A DNA stretch of 21,317 nucleotides from Pelargonium cotyledonis (Eukaryota > Streptophyta > Magnoliopsida > Geraniales > Geraniaceae). Of the stretch, positions 10,491-20,789 are shown piece by piece. The first letter of the stretch is position 1; each line of letters starts with the position of its first letter. The stretch covers positions 1 through 21,317 of the forward strand of contig JAYMTA010001186.1 of the NCBI GenBank assembly GCA_036897625.1, in the 5' to 3' direction. The position numbers were made by a program, and so were the translations under genes. The notes beneath the pieces are model-generated. The model was not told where the DNA came from. It did no database searches and saw nothing but the letters and a program-made list of their open reading frames with translations.

Positions 10491-10880
10491 TTAGGTTGTG
10501 TTTAGATTATGAATTGAATTTTTTTTTGTTTATAACCACTGGTGTCCGAACCCACTCAACCGTGGTCCGACTAATCCAGTTCGGAGCTGGTCCTGGAGTT
10601 GAAGTTTTGCGCTCCTTCCAATCGTAGTTGTGGGGGATCGAATCTTAGTCCTCCCTACCAACTCCCTACCAAAGTCTAGCTCCTGGCACCACTAGACTAA
10701 CCCACGATTGGTTATGAATGAATTGAATTTTGGTTTGTGAATAAGAATGAGATTCTTATTCATGATGTTAGGATTAGAAATTACTCATTTTGATTCACAT
10801 GTTCTAGGCAATTTGATTCTCACCTAATATATGAAATGTGATTCTCATTTACATTTCTTAAATCTATATCACGACTTAAA
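10491..10880. mobile_element. MITE-like element interrupted by a SINE
   Basis: The left end TTAGGTTGTGTTTAGATTA (10491-10509) has an inverted, diverged partner at 10861-10879 (TTAAGTCGTGATATAGATT when read inward). Just inside the SINE is a palindrome, TGAATAAGAAT-gag-ATTCTTATTCA (10738-10762). Its centre matches that of the element at 9719-9825, which suggests one family. Without the SINE and its extra target copy the element would be about 180 bases. The termini are degenerate, so boundaries are approximate. Confidence 0.45.
10520..10717 (-). mobile_element. tRNA-derived SINE
   Basis: On the minus strand, a box A match (TAGTCTAGTGG, 10699-10689, one mismatch to TRGCNNAGTGG) is followed 44 bases later by a box B match (10644-10634, compare GGTTCGANTCC, two differences). 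These are the internal RNA polymerase III promoter parts of tRNA-derived SINEs. The 3' end is an A-run on the minus strand (the T-run at 10519-10527). A 14-base direct repeat, ATGAATTGAATTTT, flanks it at 10509-10522 and 10718-10731 and fits a target-site duplication. It has no coding capacity and does not fold as a whole tRNA. Confidence 0.75.
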
Positions 10881-11039
10881 TTTTAAAATTTCTTAGTTCT
10901 ATGTTTGAATGTCTAGCGAAGATAATCTTTTTATTCGAGTAACATTGTTATTAGTTTGTTTAGTCCAAATAATGTTGTTTATTTCAAATATAAGTGATTT
11001 TTTTTTTGCTCAAATCTCAAATTATAGTGATTTTTTTTT

Positions 11040-11111
11040 ATATCCGTCTCTAATCTGTAGCTAATTTGCAACAAGCACCGGTCGTAGCTACACACTGTTT
11101 CTCTTGTAGTG
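11040..11111 (-). mobile_element. CACTA (En/Spm)-type terminal fragment
   Basis: Read on the minus strand from 11111, the sequence starts CACTACAAGAGAAACA, a near match to the CACTACAAGAAA terminus of plant CACTA transposons. It is followed by subterminal sequence containing GTAGCTACGACCGG, GTAGC-type and AGACGGAT words. The body would lie to the left. No matching opposite terminus or transposase is visible, so this is a remnant or a very short internally deleted copy. Confidence 0.55.
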
Positions 11112-12841
11112 GAAAGGAATACAGTTTTCGACACACAATCACGAGCAGTAATAGATATCTTAATCCCTAGTATTTATTTTAAGATACAACATTTTTTGCA
11201 AATTACTGAATTCATCCGAGTGATCAACAAACAAACGACGAAAATCCTTCTTTTTCTTATCTATATCACAATGAACCGAAGTCAAAACTCCTATTGTCTA
11301 TTGAGAAATAAAAGTTGAGTAAGCCTTGAATGAGCTCCTTGAGCGCCCTGACGCAAATAAACGTGCTTTGTTCTACGTCTCCGAGATGTAGAGCCTTGTG
11401 GTCATCAAATTAGGTAAATAAAAATTCAGTCAACTTGTCCGTCTTTATCTTTATGGCAATAGTTAGGGACCTCCTGAATCTTCTCTTTATCTATTTCTCT
11501 GTTTTCTTTCACACAAGCACAGTGTCACCGAAAATTTGGGGACCTCCCTCAAAAGATCCAGACCACTCTCATTAAAAATGACAAGATTTGACCTGTTTTT
11601 CTTTTCCTTCTTCATCATTAACGACTATGAAACCAGCCCACCAATTACATAAGCTCGATCTTGAATTATTTGAATATTGCCCAATAAACAACAAAATAAT
11701 CAAGAAAAAAACACAGTACAAGTTGTGAAAAAATGGAGAATTCTTGACAGCTCATGATCAAATATGAACATCAGGAACATGCGTTTTGCTGTGCGCGTGC
11801 AGTGTGCACACGTAGGCGTGATAGCTCCATAATGCAATTTGCTTAATGTCTCCTTTTTGTTCATCACAATCCTGTTAATGCCATTAATCCATTTCAATCA
11901 TGTTCTCTTGTTATTGCAGATTTGCAGATCTCAAGAACTTGCCTTTTTTAAAAATACAAAAAAAAAAAATATATGTCTGAAACTTGATTGCACTAACAAT
12001 TTTGTGTAAATGCAATGCTTCATCAAACCACATACACTCATGGATTAAAAGGACAAAAAAAATAGTACTTGTATATATGCTGAAAACTAAAAAAAAAATA
12101 TGTATCCTGAAAATCATCATTTCCCATGTCTTAGAACTTTGGTTTGTCCAAAATCGTATGTTATGAGAAAGATAAAGTGCTGGACGAGTCGATGTCCAAG
12201 TTATTTCACATGTTTCAACACCTCCTCTCATGTGCGAGTATTCCCGCTTTTCCTTTCAATGGTAAGCTCGACACATGCACAGTTTGAGACGTTAAATCGA
12301 CATTTACTCTAACGTGTATGTATTTTTCTTCTACAGTTGGCTACATGACGGGCTTAGGGATGAATAGTCTAACGGGGCCACGACACTCGTTGATTTAATC
12401 TGTAGACATAAATAAGTCCGGAGTAAAATTTAAGATACATAGTAAGACGCGTCTTGATAAACCACACGTATATTTCTCCGTAAAATTTCAAGCATGAAAT
12501 TGGAAGCTGTGAAGTTTGCTTTATGGTGGGTGAGTCACCTATGTTAATCCATGTAATGTAAGACACACAATTGATTCCTATCACTTGAAAACTCCATTTT
12601 AGCCATGGTTCTCAAATCAACCAAAACTCAATGATTGAGCTGACCAAACTTAATCAACTTTTCTTAGGTTTCATCATTGTGCAATCTAACAAAGTAACAA
12701 ACCAGTTTGACTCTAATTAGTTGGATACTCAAAAACATTTCCAGAAGGGCATTTTGGTAATTTCAACAAACATAAAACCAAGAAAAAATAAGCAACCCTG
12801 TCACCTGTCAGTACTGTAGGGGACCTCTTAGCCTTGGTGAG
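11112..12841. other. Intergenic region upstream of EPFL9, no gene recognised
   Basis: AT-rich and stop-rich on both strands. The small open stretches here (for example around 11109-11318, 11700-11897 and 11911-12231) show no family resemblance and low-complexity composition. The last few hundred bases probably include the EPFL9 promoter. No TATA box could be assigned with confidence. Confidence 0.5.
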
Positions 12842-12859
12842 GTGTGGACTGTGGTGAGC

Positions 12860-12935
12860 TCCTCTCTCTCTCTCGTTGCAGATTTTATCAGTTTCTCTCT
12901 TAAGGTCACACACACAACTCTCTCTCTCTCTCTTC
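12860..12935 (+). repeat. Paired CT-dinucleotide tracts in the EPFL9 promoter/leader
   Basis: Two (CT)n runs, about 12860-12874 and 12919-12933, lie 85-160 bases upstream of the EPFL9 ATG. CT/GA tracts in plant leaders and core promoters are known binding sites for BPC (GAGA-binding) factors and are common in 5' UTRs. They may also simply be microsatellites. Confidence 0.6.
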
Positions 12936-13019
12936 CTCATCCTTCCAATATATTACCCACCATTTTATTCCATTTCTTCTCCTTCAAAGCTTTGTTTCCA
13001 ATACAAAGGGAGCTACAAA

Positions 13020-13895
13020 ATGGCCAACACAACACACTACCACCTCTTACTATTCTTCACCTTAATTGTCTCTGCAGCACATCCTATACAAGGTTGCTCT
13101 TTTGCTTACCATTACTATATATGTTTCATGTCTATACAAGGTTTCATGCGTTATCATGTCACCTTCTCTTTTAAAAGTAGAATTTTGAGGTTCCTTGGTC
13201 AATTCATGTTATCATGTCTTTTGGTTTCCCATTTTCAGCTTCATTTGTTATTTGTTGCACCAAAACCCAACTCATAGCTCTATCAGAATATTGCGAGTGA
13301 GGAGTTTCAGGTATAAAATTAGTGGTTGAGAATCGATGAAGACACTTTCAAATTAGACATGAACAGACGTTTTATTTTGAATGTGTCAAATTCTTATAGA
13401 CATCATTGAGTCGTGGTCATTATCTTTATGGCTGATATTCTTTTTTCTTCCTTAATATCTTTATTATCTTTTTTTTTTCTTCATTGGTTCTTGTTGCTCT
13501 AATTAGTGTATCAACCCAATCACATGACCAACACTTTTTTGTTTGCAGGATCTAGAATTAGAGCACTAGAGCTTCCTCATCAACAAATGGGTTCTCCAAA
13601 TTCTCCATTCCAAAGAGAAATACATGTGCAGGTGACAAACAACAAGCCTTCCATTAATTACTTGCTACTAAAGAAACCATGTAAAATTGTACTGAAATTT
13701 GAAAAATTACAGGGTGATAGTGAAGGGCATGAGATGAGGAATTCAAGGAGACTAATGATTGGGTCGACGGCGCCGACTTGTACTTACAATGAGTGCAGAG
13801 GTTGCAAGCACAAATGCAGAGCAGAGCAAGTTCCAGTTGAAGGGAATGATCCAATCAATAGTGCATACCATTATAGATGTGTTTGTCATAGGTAA
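13020..13895 (+). CDS. EPFL9: STOMAGEN / EPIDERMAL PATTERNING FACTOR-LIKE protein 9
   Basis: Three exons, 13020-13092, 13549-13631 and 13713-13895, give a precursor of 112 residues. Residues 1-25 form a hydrophobic signal peptide. A variable propeptide follows, and the last 45 residues (68-112) are the mature stomagen peptide, starting IGSTAPTC. Its six cysteines (residues 8, 13, 16, 20, 41 and 43 of the mature part) and the TYNECRGC and GNDPINSAYHYRCVCHR segments are essentially those of Arabidopsis STOMAGEN, with small changes such as KHK for RYK between cysteines 3 and 4. The mesophyll-made peptide is secreted and promotes stomata by competing with EPF1/EPF2 at ERECTA-family and TMM receptors. 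Intron 1 is 456 bases. Intron 2 (13632-13712, 81 bases) is in frame and lacks stops, so its retention would add 27 residues to the propeptide. The ATG was chosen because it gives the signal peptide in the right frame. Confidence 0.93.
13632..13712 (+). other. Intron 2 of EPFL9, in-frame and stop-free
   Basis: Starts GTGACA and ends ATTACAG. At 81 bases it is exactly 27 codons and has no stop in the reading frame, so spliced and unspliced transcripts both encode the mature peptide. I treat it as an intron because its AT-rich sequence, its boundaries and the better match of the spliced propeptide to the family all support splicing. Constitutive retention cannot be excluded. Confidence 0.7.
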
Positions 13896-14337
13896 TGTTG
13901 TTGGAATCAAATTATATATTTTTAAGTATATTTTGTGTAAGCTAAGTTTTGTAATTGTAGGTTTTGTTCTGTTTTCAATCAAAATATCATCCCAAAAAAA
14001 AAACTCCATTTTTGTGTGTCCTTTTGGAATTTTGAATGAAATTAGTATGAATTGTAGTGAGTGTGTGTGACAAGAAAAACAAAGGAGACACAAAACTATC
14101 TGGAAATATCTGCATTTAATTGATGCATTATTATTGTAACTTGTAACCTTGTATCTTCATGTTTCATGTTTTGTCAATCATCTACCTCAAAATAGAAGTT
14201 GGCCTTTTTGGTGTGCTTTTTTCCAAGATGTGACTCAAGCAAAACATGCTTGAAGTGAAGCTTTTATTGACATGTAAAGAAACGTAGTTTTAAATGGTTA
14301 GATGAATTGTGATGAGGTGGCAAGATCTGAACCTTTT
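13896..14337. other. EPFL9 3' region, no further gene
   Basis: AT-rich region following the stop codon. It likely contains the 3' UTR and poly(A) site. No coding or RNA gene was recognised. Confidence 0.5.
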
Positions 14338-14410
14338 ATATACTCCGTCTGTCCGAAAATGTACTTTTTTGGGGTTTGTACTTTTGTTTCCCTACTTGGG
14401 ATCTTTAATA
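14338..14410. mobile_element. Fragment of a Stowaway-like element
   Basis: TATACTCCGTCTGTCCGAAA followed by a GTACTTTTTT word resembles the left end of plant Stowaway-type MITEs (TACTCCCTCCGTCC...). No inverted partner was found within the next several hundred bases, so this is a truncated copy or a chance match. Confidence 0.4.
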
Positions 14411-14449
14411 AAGTACCTTTTTGCTAATAAAGAAAAACGTCAATCGTAT

Positions 14450-14565
14450 GTCACTTATCATGCATTTAAGACAACAAATGACTCAAATGTCATTTAGACT
14501 TCAGCCAGCGTTTGCGTCGCTTAACCTGCGTTTAAGGCAACCAATAACTCAGATGTTAGCACGTT
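14450..14565. repeat. Diverged 66-base tandem duplication
   Basis: TGCATTTAAGACAACAAATG at 14461 and TGCGTTTAAGGCAACCAATA at 14527 are the cores of two related units, and similarity continues as ACTCAAATGT versus ACTCAGATGT. About 26 of 32 core positions agree. Each unit may be somewhat larger than this core. Confidence 0.5.
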
Positions 14566-14569
14566 CAAG

Positions 14570-17490
14570 GACATGGGACGAGAACGGCTGATGAGAGTTC
14601 ATACACGGAATCAAATGTTGATCACACATCTTAGCTAGGGTTTTTGGGCATTGGAAGGTTGTGGAAATGGTGGGTTTTAGGGGGACTCTGCAAGTGGGCA
14701 CATGGAAAGTGGTCCCATAATTGAAGACATAAGCTAACAAAGCAACACATGGGCAATGTATTTAAATCCATTCATGTTCACTAGATGGACAAAACCTAAT
14801 TAAAATGGAGCAGAAAGATGCACAAGGGTGTGTGGAGGACCATTTTTCAGAGTGCAAAACAGGAAGCAACCTAGCTTCCCATCTCACCATTACATACATC
14901 TTTGAACCCTCTTTGCCTTCATTTTTCTTCTGAATATTCCACTTCTCACTTTACTCGAAGAGTCACGTCTGCATTTATTTGTTCAATCATTTACAACTTT
15001 CCAATAAACAACTATGCATAATAATAATGAATCAGCTCGTATTCTCAGTATTTGACCGATTCTCGTGACTTGATTGGGTGATGAAGTTGGATGACATTAT
15101 AGGATAGGAAATGTCAAAATGGCACTGATTTGGTTGATGGGACAAATGTGTTTCAGTGAAGAAGTTGTTAACTTATTAGTGCAAGATTCAAGAAGCATAC
15201 TTGAAAATTGAAATGGAAAGAGGCACTGAAAATGAAATGTCCTAGAAGTGGGCCATTTGTTTAAATGGGCCTCACATGTGTTCAAAGGAAGTTTTCAGAT
15301 AGTGAAAGATCCAATTAAAAAACAGAGCTTCTCTTAATTGGGCCATTCACTACCCCCAAATCCCTATACCTCAATTTTAAATTTATATTGGGATTTGGAG
15401 TATAATTAAAAAAAAAAAAAACTTAATTTTGTTAGAGTAATTTTCTTCAATGTACTAGGTAAAATTTTGATTCTCATGGAAATACTTTGTTCATGTAGTT
15501 GTGAATGTGTGGAAAAGCTCAGTGAGAGCATACACAAAAAGAGGTAATGAGCCTGTTTGCCGGTTTTTTAAGCTTTTGTTTATTGTACCGATTAAATTCT
15601 TCCAAAAGTAAGCTGCACCCCATAGACGAATAAAAATTGTCGAACCACGTGTATAGTTGAGTTTGTGATAGAATGTCATGTGGTTTGGATATTTTCGTTT
15701 ACTGTAAGAAAAAATCTTTCACGTGATATTTCATATCAATTCTCGTTACATACACCTCTCGTTCAAAGCTCAAACCTTGGACATCTAACAAACGGGCAAA
15801 CTTTGGTTACTTGTCTTCAATGATCTTGACCCAAAATCACACAGTGAAGTTTAGGTCTGATTTGAAATGTTTATAATGGTAGGGTTAGTGATAGATAACA
15901 TGGAGTAGACAAGAGAGGTGTGTCCACCGCAACCCATTAGTGTTCAGATCACGTTAAAAGTTCAATATTTTGTAAAAAGATAAATTTGATACCGAACTAT
16001 TTTTAAAATGAGTTAAAATAACTTGACACAATTATGATCCGTTTATGAACAGATTGATACGAATAATATATTTGAAAAATTATATGAATAGGTCGATATT
16101 GACACTACACGACAAGATATATTTGTGACCCAAATTGAGAGCCATAGAGTAGAGTGAGCAGTCCTAATAGGGTGGGCTGGTAGGGCAGGTGAGAATGGTT
16201 AGGTCACAAATGTTCATATATTGGGGAAAAAAGGTTCCTTTAAGCTGGTCTTGGGGAGTTGTTGGGTTGGTTTGGTGAGTGCAGTGTGCAGACAGACACA
16301 ACAATGTATGCTCGTGGTGCCACAGTTGTTTGTTCCGTGTGACAGAATTAAGGAACAACAAAACATCAACCTAAACTATATATATAGGTTTTATATACAT
16401 TCAAGAATCAAGACCACACGATTGAGAGTAGAATTCTCTGGAACTCTAGCTAGAACCCAAAGTCAGTGAACATGTCTATGTGAAGTAGGAGGTGACTAGC
16501 GAATTTCGGGTAAAGAATGATAAAGCTAATATAAACTTGACTCAAAAGGATTTCAGGTTATTCATTTCGGGTCACAAATTGAGTTAAATTTTCACTTTTT
16601 ATGAATAAACCGAAAGTTTGTATGATCTAAACCAAAAATTTACAAGATTAATCTTATTTGAACCAAAAATCAGTTATATCAAATTTTGTGTGCCTACAAA
16701 CTTAAGTCCTCGGCTCTATGTAAAACACACATAGGCCATTTTAATAACAATATTGGGTGTTAAGGTGATATTTAGAGTACGAGAGACTGAACTAATTCTC
16801 ACTTATCCGTCTCTAATAAACTGTTTTTTTTAATCCTCATAAACATATATATTTGTAACAAATTAAGTTAAAAATATTAATTAAATCACTATAGTTATAC
16901 TATTAGCATAATTCATATATAACTAAATATTTAAAAGAAAAAGAAAAGTACTTTTACTACCTTCAACACTCGAGCTTTAAAAATTAAAAAAAAAAATGGT
17001 CAATTTTTTTATATTATCTTAACCTACATTACCCAATCTTATAAGATCGTGGGCATAAAAAAAGAAAGATCATGCCTAAATTATTTTATTTTTTATTTTT
17101 TTGTGAACAAATTATTTTATTTTCAATTACTTGATTTGCAACATTACTCAAATTCAAATTTCAATTAATTAATAGGGTAAAAATTAGGGTGACCTATAGA
17201 TGTAAAACATAGGAGAATCTTTGAAACTTGTAATGCTTCCCACCATATATAATTCAATAAAAATATTACAAGTGAACTTTCGGCGTAATTAAAGGGAAAA
17301 GGTTCTAAAAATTAGAAAATGACTCAAAAAGTGAGATTCAAATTAATGTATCTTCTTCCTTAAAGCTCAAGATCACGACTTGCATATATATGAGATCTTT
17401 AAAAGCCCTAAAAACATGGATTTCTTTTGCTTAGAAACATGCTATAGTTTCTGTCTTCTCACTCAAGTATGGCATGTGAATCCTTAATAT
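14570..17490. other. Gene-poor intergenic region
   Basis: Mostly AT-rich with no supported gene. An imperfect short inverted repeat lies at 15351-15402 (core CCAAATCCC at 15356-15364 and GGGATTTGG at 15390-15398). Positions 15950-16140 and 16490-16720 look like worn dispersed-repeat sequence but have no definable ends. Open stretches on either strand here are short and show no recognised family. Confidence 0.5.
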
Positions 17491-17500
17491 ATATATATAA

Positions 17501-17935
17501 AGTTACATCAGTTAAACTAATAAGGTGATGATACCTCATTTAAAATCATGGATCCGAACGGGTCGCTCCGCCCCACAAATTCACTTGAGTGAATATAAGT
17601 GATTTTAAATGAGGTGTCATCATCTCATTGGTTTTGTTAACTTACAACTGATATAACTTTATATGAGTCAACTGATATACATTTTACACTATATATATAT
17701 GAGTAATATGGGCATCAATTTACTAATATAACTTTATATCAGTCAAACTTATGAGGTGATGACACTTCATTTAAAATCATGGATCCGGACAGGTTGCTCC
17801 GCTCCCACCAATTCACTCGGGTGGGTATAAGTGATTTTAAATGAGGTGTCATCATCTCATTGACTTTATTAAATTGTGACTGATGTAACCTTATATCAGT
17901 AAACTGATATATATTTTACTATATATATATGCTTG
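17501..17935. repeat. Two tandem hairpin-forming elements with a 231-base period
   Basis: Two related units of about 200 bases sit head to tail: unit 1 about 17501-17702, unit 2 about 17730-17935. The shared word CATGGATCCG is offset by exactly 231 bases. Each unit is an inverted repeat. In unit 1, arms 17527-17548 and 17600-17624 pair with one mismatch in 22; in unit 2, arms 17754-17779 and 17832-17858 pair with about two mismatches in 27. Weaker pairing continues outwards into TTACATCAGTT / AACTGATATAA-like words. The loops are G+C-rich (GGATCC...GCTCCGC). Both units end in an ACTATATATATATG stretch. There is no coding capacity. Best interpreted as a MITE that was tandemly duplicated. Confidence 0.75.
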
Positions 17936-19690
17936 TGCACATAAATGTGGTTACTTTGGTTATTTGAAATATTTTGATATTCATGTCATCATTTAAGAAA
18001 AAACAATAATTTTATTAAGATTCGATGACAAATTACAAATTTCATAAAAGAATCGACCTGGCATATGAAATCGAATATACTAATACGATGAACTTTATTA
18101 GTAGATCTCTTATATCTTTTCTTGCTTAACATTTTGGATTTTTATAACTTGATTACATTTATTATTATATTATTTTTATTAAATACAATGAAGATATGAA
18201 TCACATCTATAGTCGCTGAGAATATAAATTATATTGACAAAAACAAAATTATGATGTAAAATTATCAATACTTTGGATACTTAAAAAAAATTGAGCGAAT
18301 CCAATCATAACAACAACAGTCCATTAAGTGATTTACAACTTGTATATAAAAAAAGGAACAACTATATATATAATATTTATGAATCTTATGCAACCTAGCT
18401 AACAGGTTGTTCACAAACAAATAAGATAAAACTTGACAAATATTATACATATGTGCTTTAGCTATAAGTGACGAGCATGTATAATAGAAAAGTATACAAA
18501 TTTTATTTGATTAGAGCTGGTGAAATTCCACTACTACTTATTTGGTTGAAATTAAAACATTTATAATGGTTAAAAAGAGTGCAGATACATTTTATCCTCT
18601 TTTATAATTGACACTAGCATGAACCGAGAGCCAAAAAAAGTCACGCGGATTTATAAAAAATACGATAGTAGAAAGAGCGCAAATTATTGAATGTGTGTAC
18701 TAGAATACTTCATACTTAAACACATCAGTTTTTTTTTTTGTAAACGAGAGCTAGAACTCCCTTTTATCGGTTAAATACCTAGACCTTTGGAATTTTATGT
18801 TATTTTAAAATTTTGAGATGTAAGTTGTTTTCACAATTTTTAGTTTACATACTTTTACAAAGTCATGTGAAGTACAAGAATAAAAAGAAATGCATGTACG
18901 TGAACAAAATTTGCTAGAGAATTATTGATTTTTGGCCACTAGAGCACCGTTCGCTTTCAAAATAGACTAGAAAAAGCATATATTTGGTGGAAGAATAGTT
19001 AACTTTGACACACCCGTGTTTTTTCTATGAAACTTCGATTCTAAGTTGTTCGAGCGTGGAATTAAATTATATACACAGGTTTCGAATAATTAGTTCATTG
19101 AAGCTTCATTCACAGCCGATTTAATCCACAAATTGTTCAAAGATTCCATGGGGAGTGAACATGAGCTGCCATTGCCAATACCAATTAAATTTGTTTGCAT
19201 TAAAATAGAACAGAGGAAAGTGATATTAGCCAAATTTGGTCACTGCATCCAATATATATATATCGGGCTTCTTTTATCAGCAACGAGACATCGTATTTAA
19301 AGTAATAATGTTTCTCATTTTTTAGAGACTTGAACGTGAGATTTCAGAGAAATCTAAAGAGTTTTAACAGTTGTCGTGCATATATATAATCAATCTTTAA
19401 AAAAATTATTATAGAGTAAGTTCGTAGGTTCTTTCACTGATCCCGATCACACGTCCTAATCCGGCTTAGATTTGTAATAAATCAAATACGAACATATTAT
19501 ATCAAATGGTGTCAAAACTCTTATTTTAATCTAAAATCTGAACCGAAATCAGATATGATCCACCTGTTACCACATCTGACGAAGGGCATGGCATAACCGG
19601 CAATAGCCAGTAGCTCTTGCCCACGACCTAATTGAACAAGTATTTATAATTTTGCAAAATAAAAATATGTCTGGTCTGGTCTTAGGCCTA
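17936..19690. other. AT-rich intergenic region, no gene seen
   Basis: Very AT-rich and stop-dense on both strands, with short TA-rich runs (for example around 19253-19262 and 19379-19388). No gene, RNA gene or bounded transposable element could be supported. Confidence 0.5.
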
Positions 19691-19692
19691 GC

Positions 19693-19701
19693 TATAATAT
19701 A
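19693..19701 (+). promoter_or_regulatory. Putative TATA box of the dCTP pyrophosphatase gene
   Basis: TATAATATA lies 79 bases upstream of the ATG at 19772. This would place the transcription start near 19725 and give a leader of about 45 bases. The AT-rich background makes chance matches likely. Confidence 0.4.
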
Positions 19702-19771
19702 TGCTTCTGTTCTGGTCATCATATTCATATAAAATCTCTCAATTTCTTGCATCCTTTTCCGAGAGAAAGAG

Positions 19772-20615
19772 ATGAGTAGTGATCATGAAGAAGAAGAAGA
19801 AGAAGAAGAAGACAAAAGTGCGAGTCTTGAGCTTTTGAAGCAAAAAATGGCGGATTTTGCCAAGGAAAGAGATTGGGATCAGTTTCACAGCCCAAGAAAT
19901 CTTCTACTTGCTCTGGTATATTATAATTCTATGCATACATGTTTTTAAATATCTATATGTGCTCTTTTATTTTCTTTTATTTTTAATGATCTTTTGGGGA
20001 CCCTAGTTAATTAGGGGTCCATCATAGATGGCACACCTAGGGTTATGAAGTTGGAAAAAGGGTCGCGGTCAAATGCCGGTTTTTTTTTTTTATCTCAAAT
20101 CATTGCTACTCATCAGAACAATCATATGTGTGATGTATTTCTAACTGAACTCTGTATGATGCTTAATTAAATCGAGTTCCAGTCGTAAATGATTATACCT
20201 CTGGTACTTCTGCGTAAGAGATGTCGAGAAAATAGTTGAATGGTTGTTCTTCTCGAGGAGCTCCACCCCCACCCATTAGGGTTCTTGTATATATATGTCA
20301 TATGTTATATATATTATAATGTTTGTGTATGTATAGGTAGGTGAAGTGGGAGAGCTTTCAGAGATATTTCAGTGGAAAGGAGAGGTACCAAAGGGACTGC
20401 CAGGGTGGAAAGAAGAAGAGAAAGTGCACCTCGGAGAAGAGCTCTCCGATGTGCTCCTCTACCTCGTCAGGCTGTCCGACATCTGCGGCGTCGACCTCGG
20501 AAAAGCGGCGCTCCGGAAGCTTGGACTCAACGCCGTCAAATATCCAGCTCACAAGAACTACACAAATAACACTAGCAGTACCGGTTACGCCACCGCCGAT
20601 CATGGATCTCAGTGA
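19772..20615 (+). CDS. dCTP pyrophosphatase 1-like protein (MazG family)
   Basis: Two exons, 19772-19915 and 20337-20615, join across a 421-base GT-AG intron to give 140 residues. The family (DCTPP1/RS21-C6) hydrolyses dCTP and modified dCTP to the monophosphate and pyrophosphate, keeping the nucleotide pool clean. An acidic N-terminal tail with eight consecutive Glu (residues 6-13, encoded by GAA repeats) precedes the MazG domain at about 18-125. The metal-binding signature ExxE...ExxD is complete: E54-x-x-E57 and E83-x-x-D86. The W35 region (ERDWDQFHSPRNL) and KYPAHKNY near the C-terminus are also characteristic of the family. The protein probably acts as a tetramer, as known family members do. 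The acceptor TATAG before 20337 gives the correct LAL-VGEVGELSE junction. Exon 2 is markedly more G+C-rich than the DNA around it, as expected for coding sequence here. Location (cytosol or nucleus) is not evident. Confidence 0.92.
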
Positions 20616-20789
20616 ACCTCCGGCGTCACCAATTCGCCACCGCTAGATATATAATATATGTTAATGCTTATGCTTATTTTCCAGAAAAATAATGTACTTC
20701 TAGTTGAGTTGGTGACCATATCTTATTATATCAATGTGCTCTAACTTCTTAACTCCTTTTATGAAAATGTCTTTCCTCTGTATAAGTTA
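20616..20789. other. 3' region of the dCTP pyrophosphatase gene
   Basis: AT-rich stretch that presumably carries the 3' UTR. No coding signal follows the stop codon. Confidence 0.5.

Noticed and set aside
10634..10699. tRNA-like box A and box B suggesting a tRNA gene
   Set aside because: Spacing and surrounding sequence do not form a cloverleaf. The A-tail and target duplication make it a tRNA-derived SINE.
12842..13277. Longer open frames overlapping EPFL9 exon 1, including one of 133 codons in the EPFL9 frame
   Set aside because: The upstream part is leader with CT tracts and the downstream part runs into intron 1. The signal peptide begins at 13020 and the GT donor at 13093 gives the family-consistent junction.
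13752..14093. Open frames on both strands over EPFL9 exon 3 and its 3' region
   Set aside because: They are in other frames or on the opposite strand to the strongly conserved stomagen peptide and look random outside it.
14805..14933. Short open frame of 42 codons on + starting MEQKDAQGCVEDHFSEC
   Set aside because: Composition looks protein-like at first, but it is short, has no recognised family and ends in a pyrimidine-rich tail. It is too weak to call a gene.
15950..16140. Possible worn retroelement sequence
   Set aside because: Only vague resemblance to dispersed plant repeats; no termini, primer-binding site or coding remnants were found.
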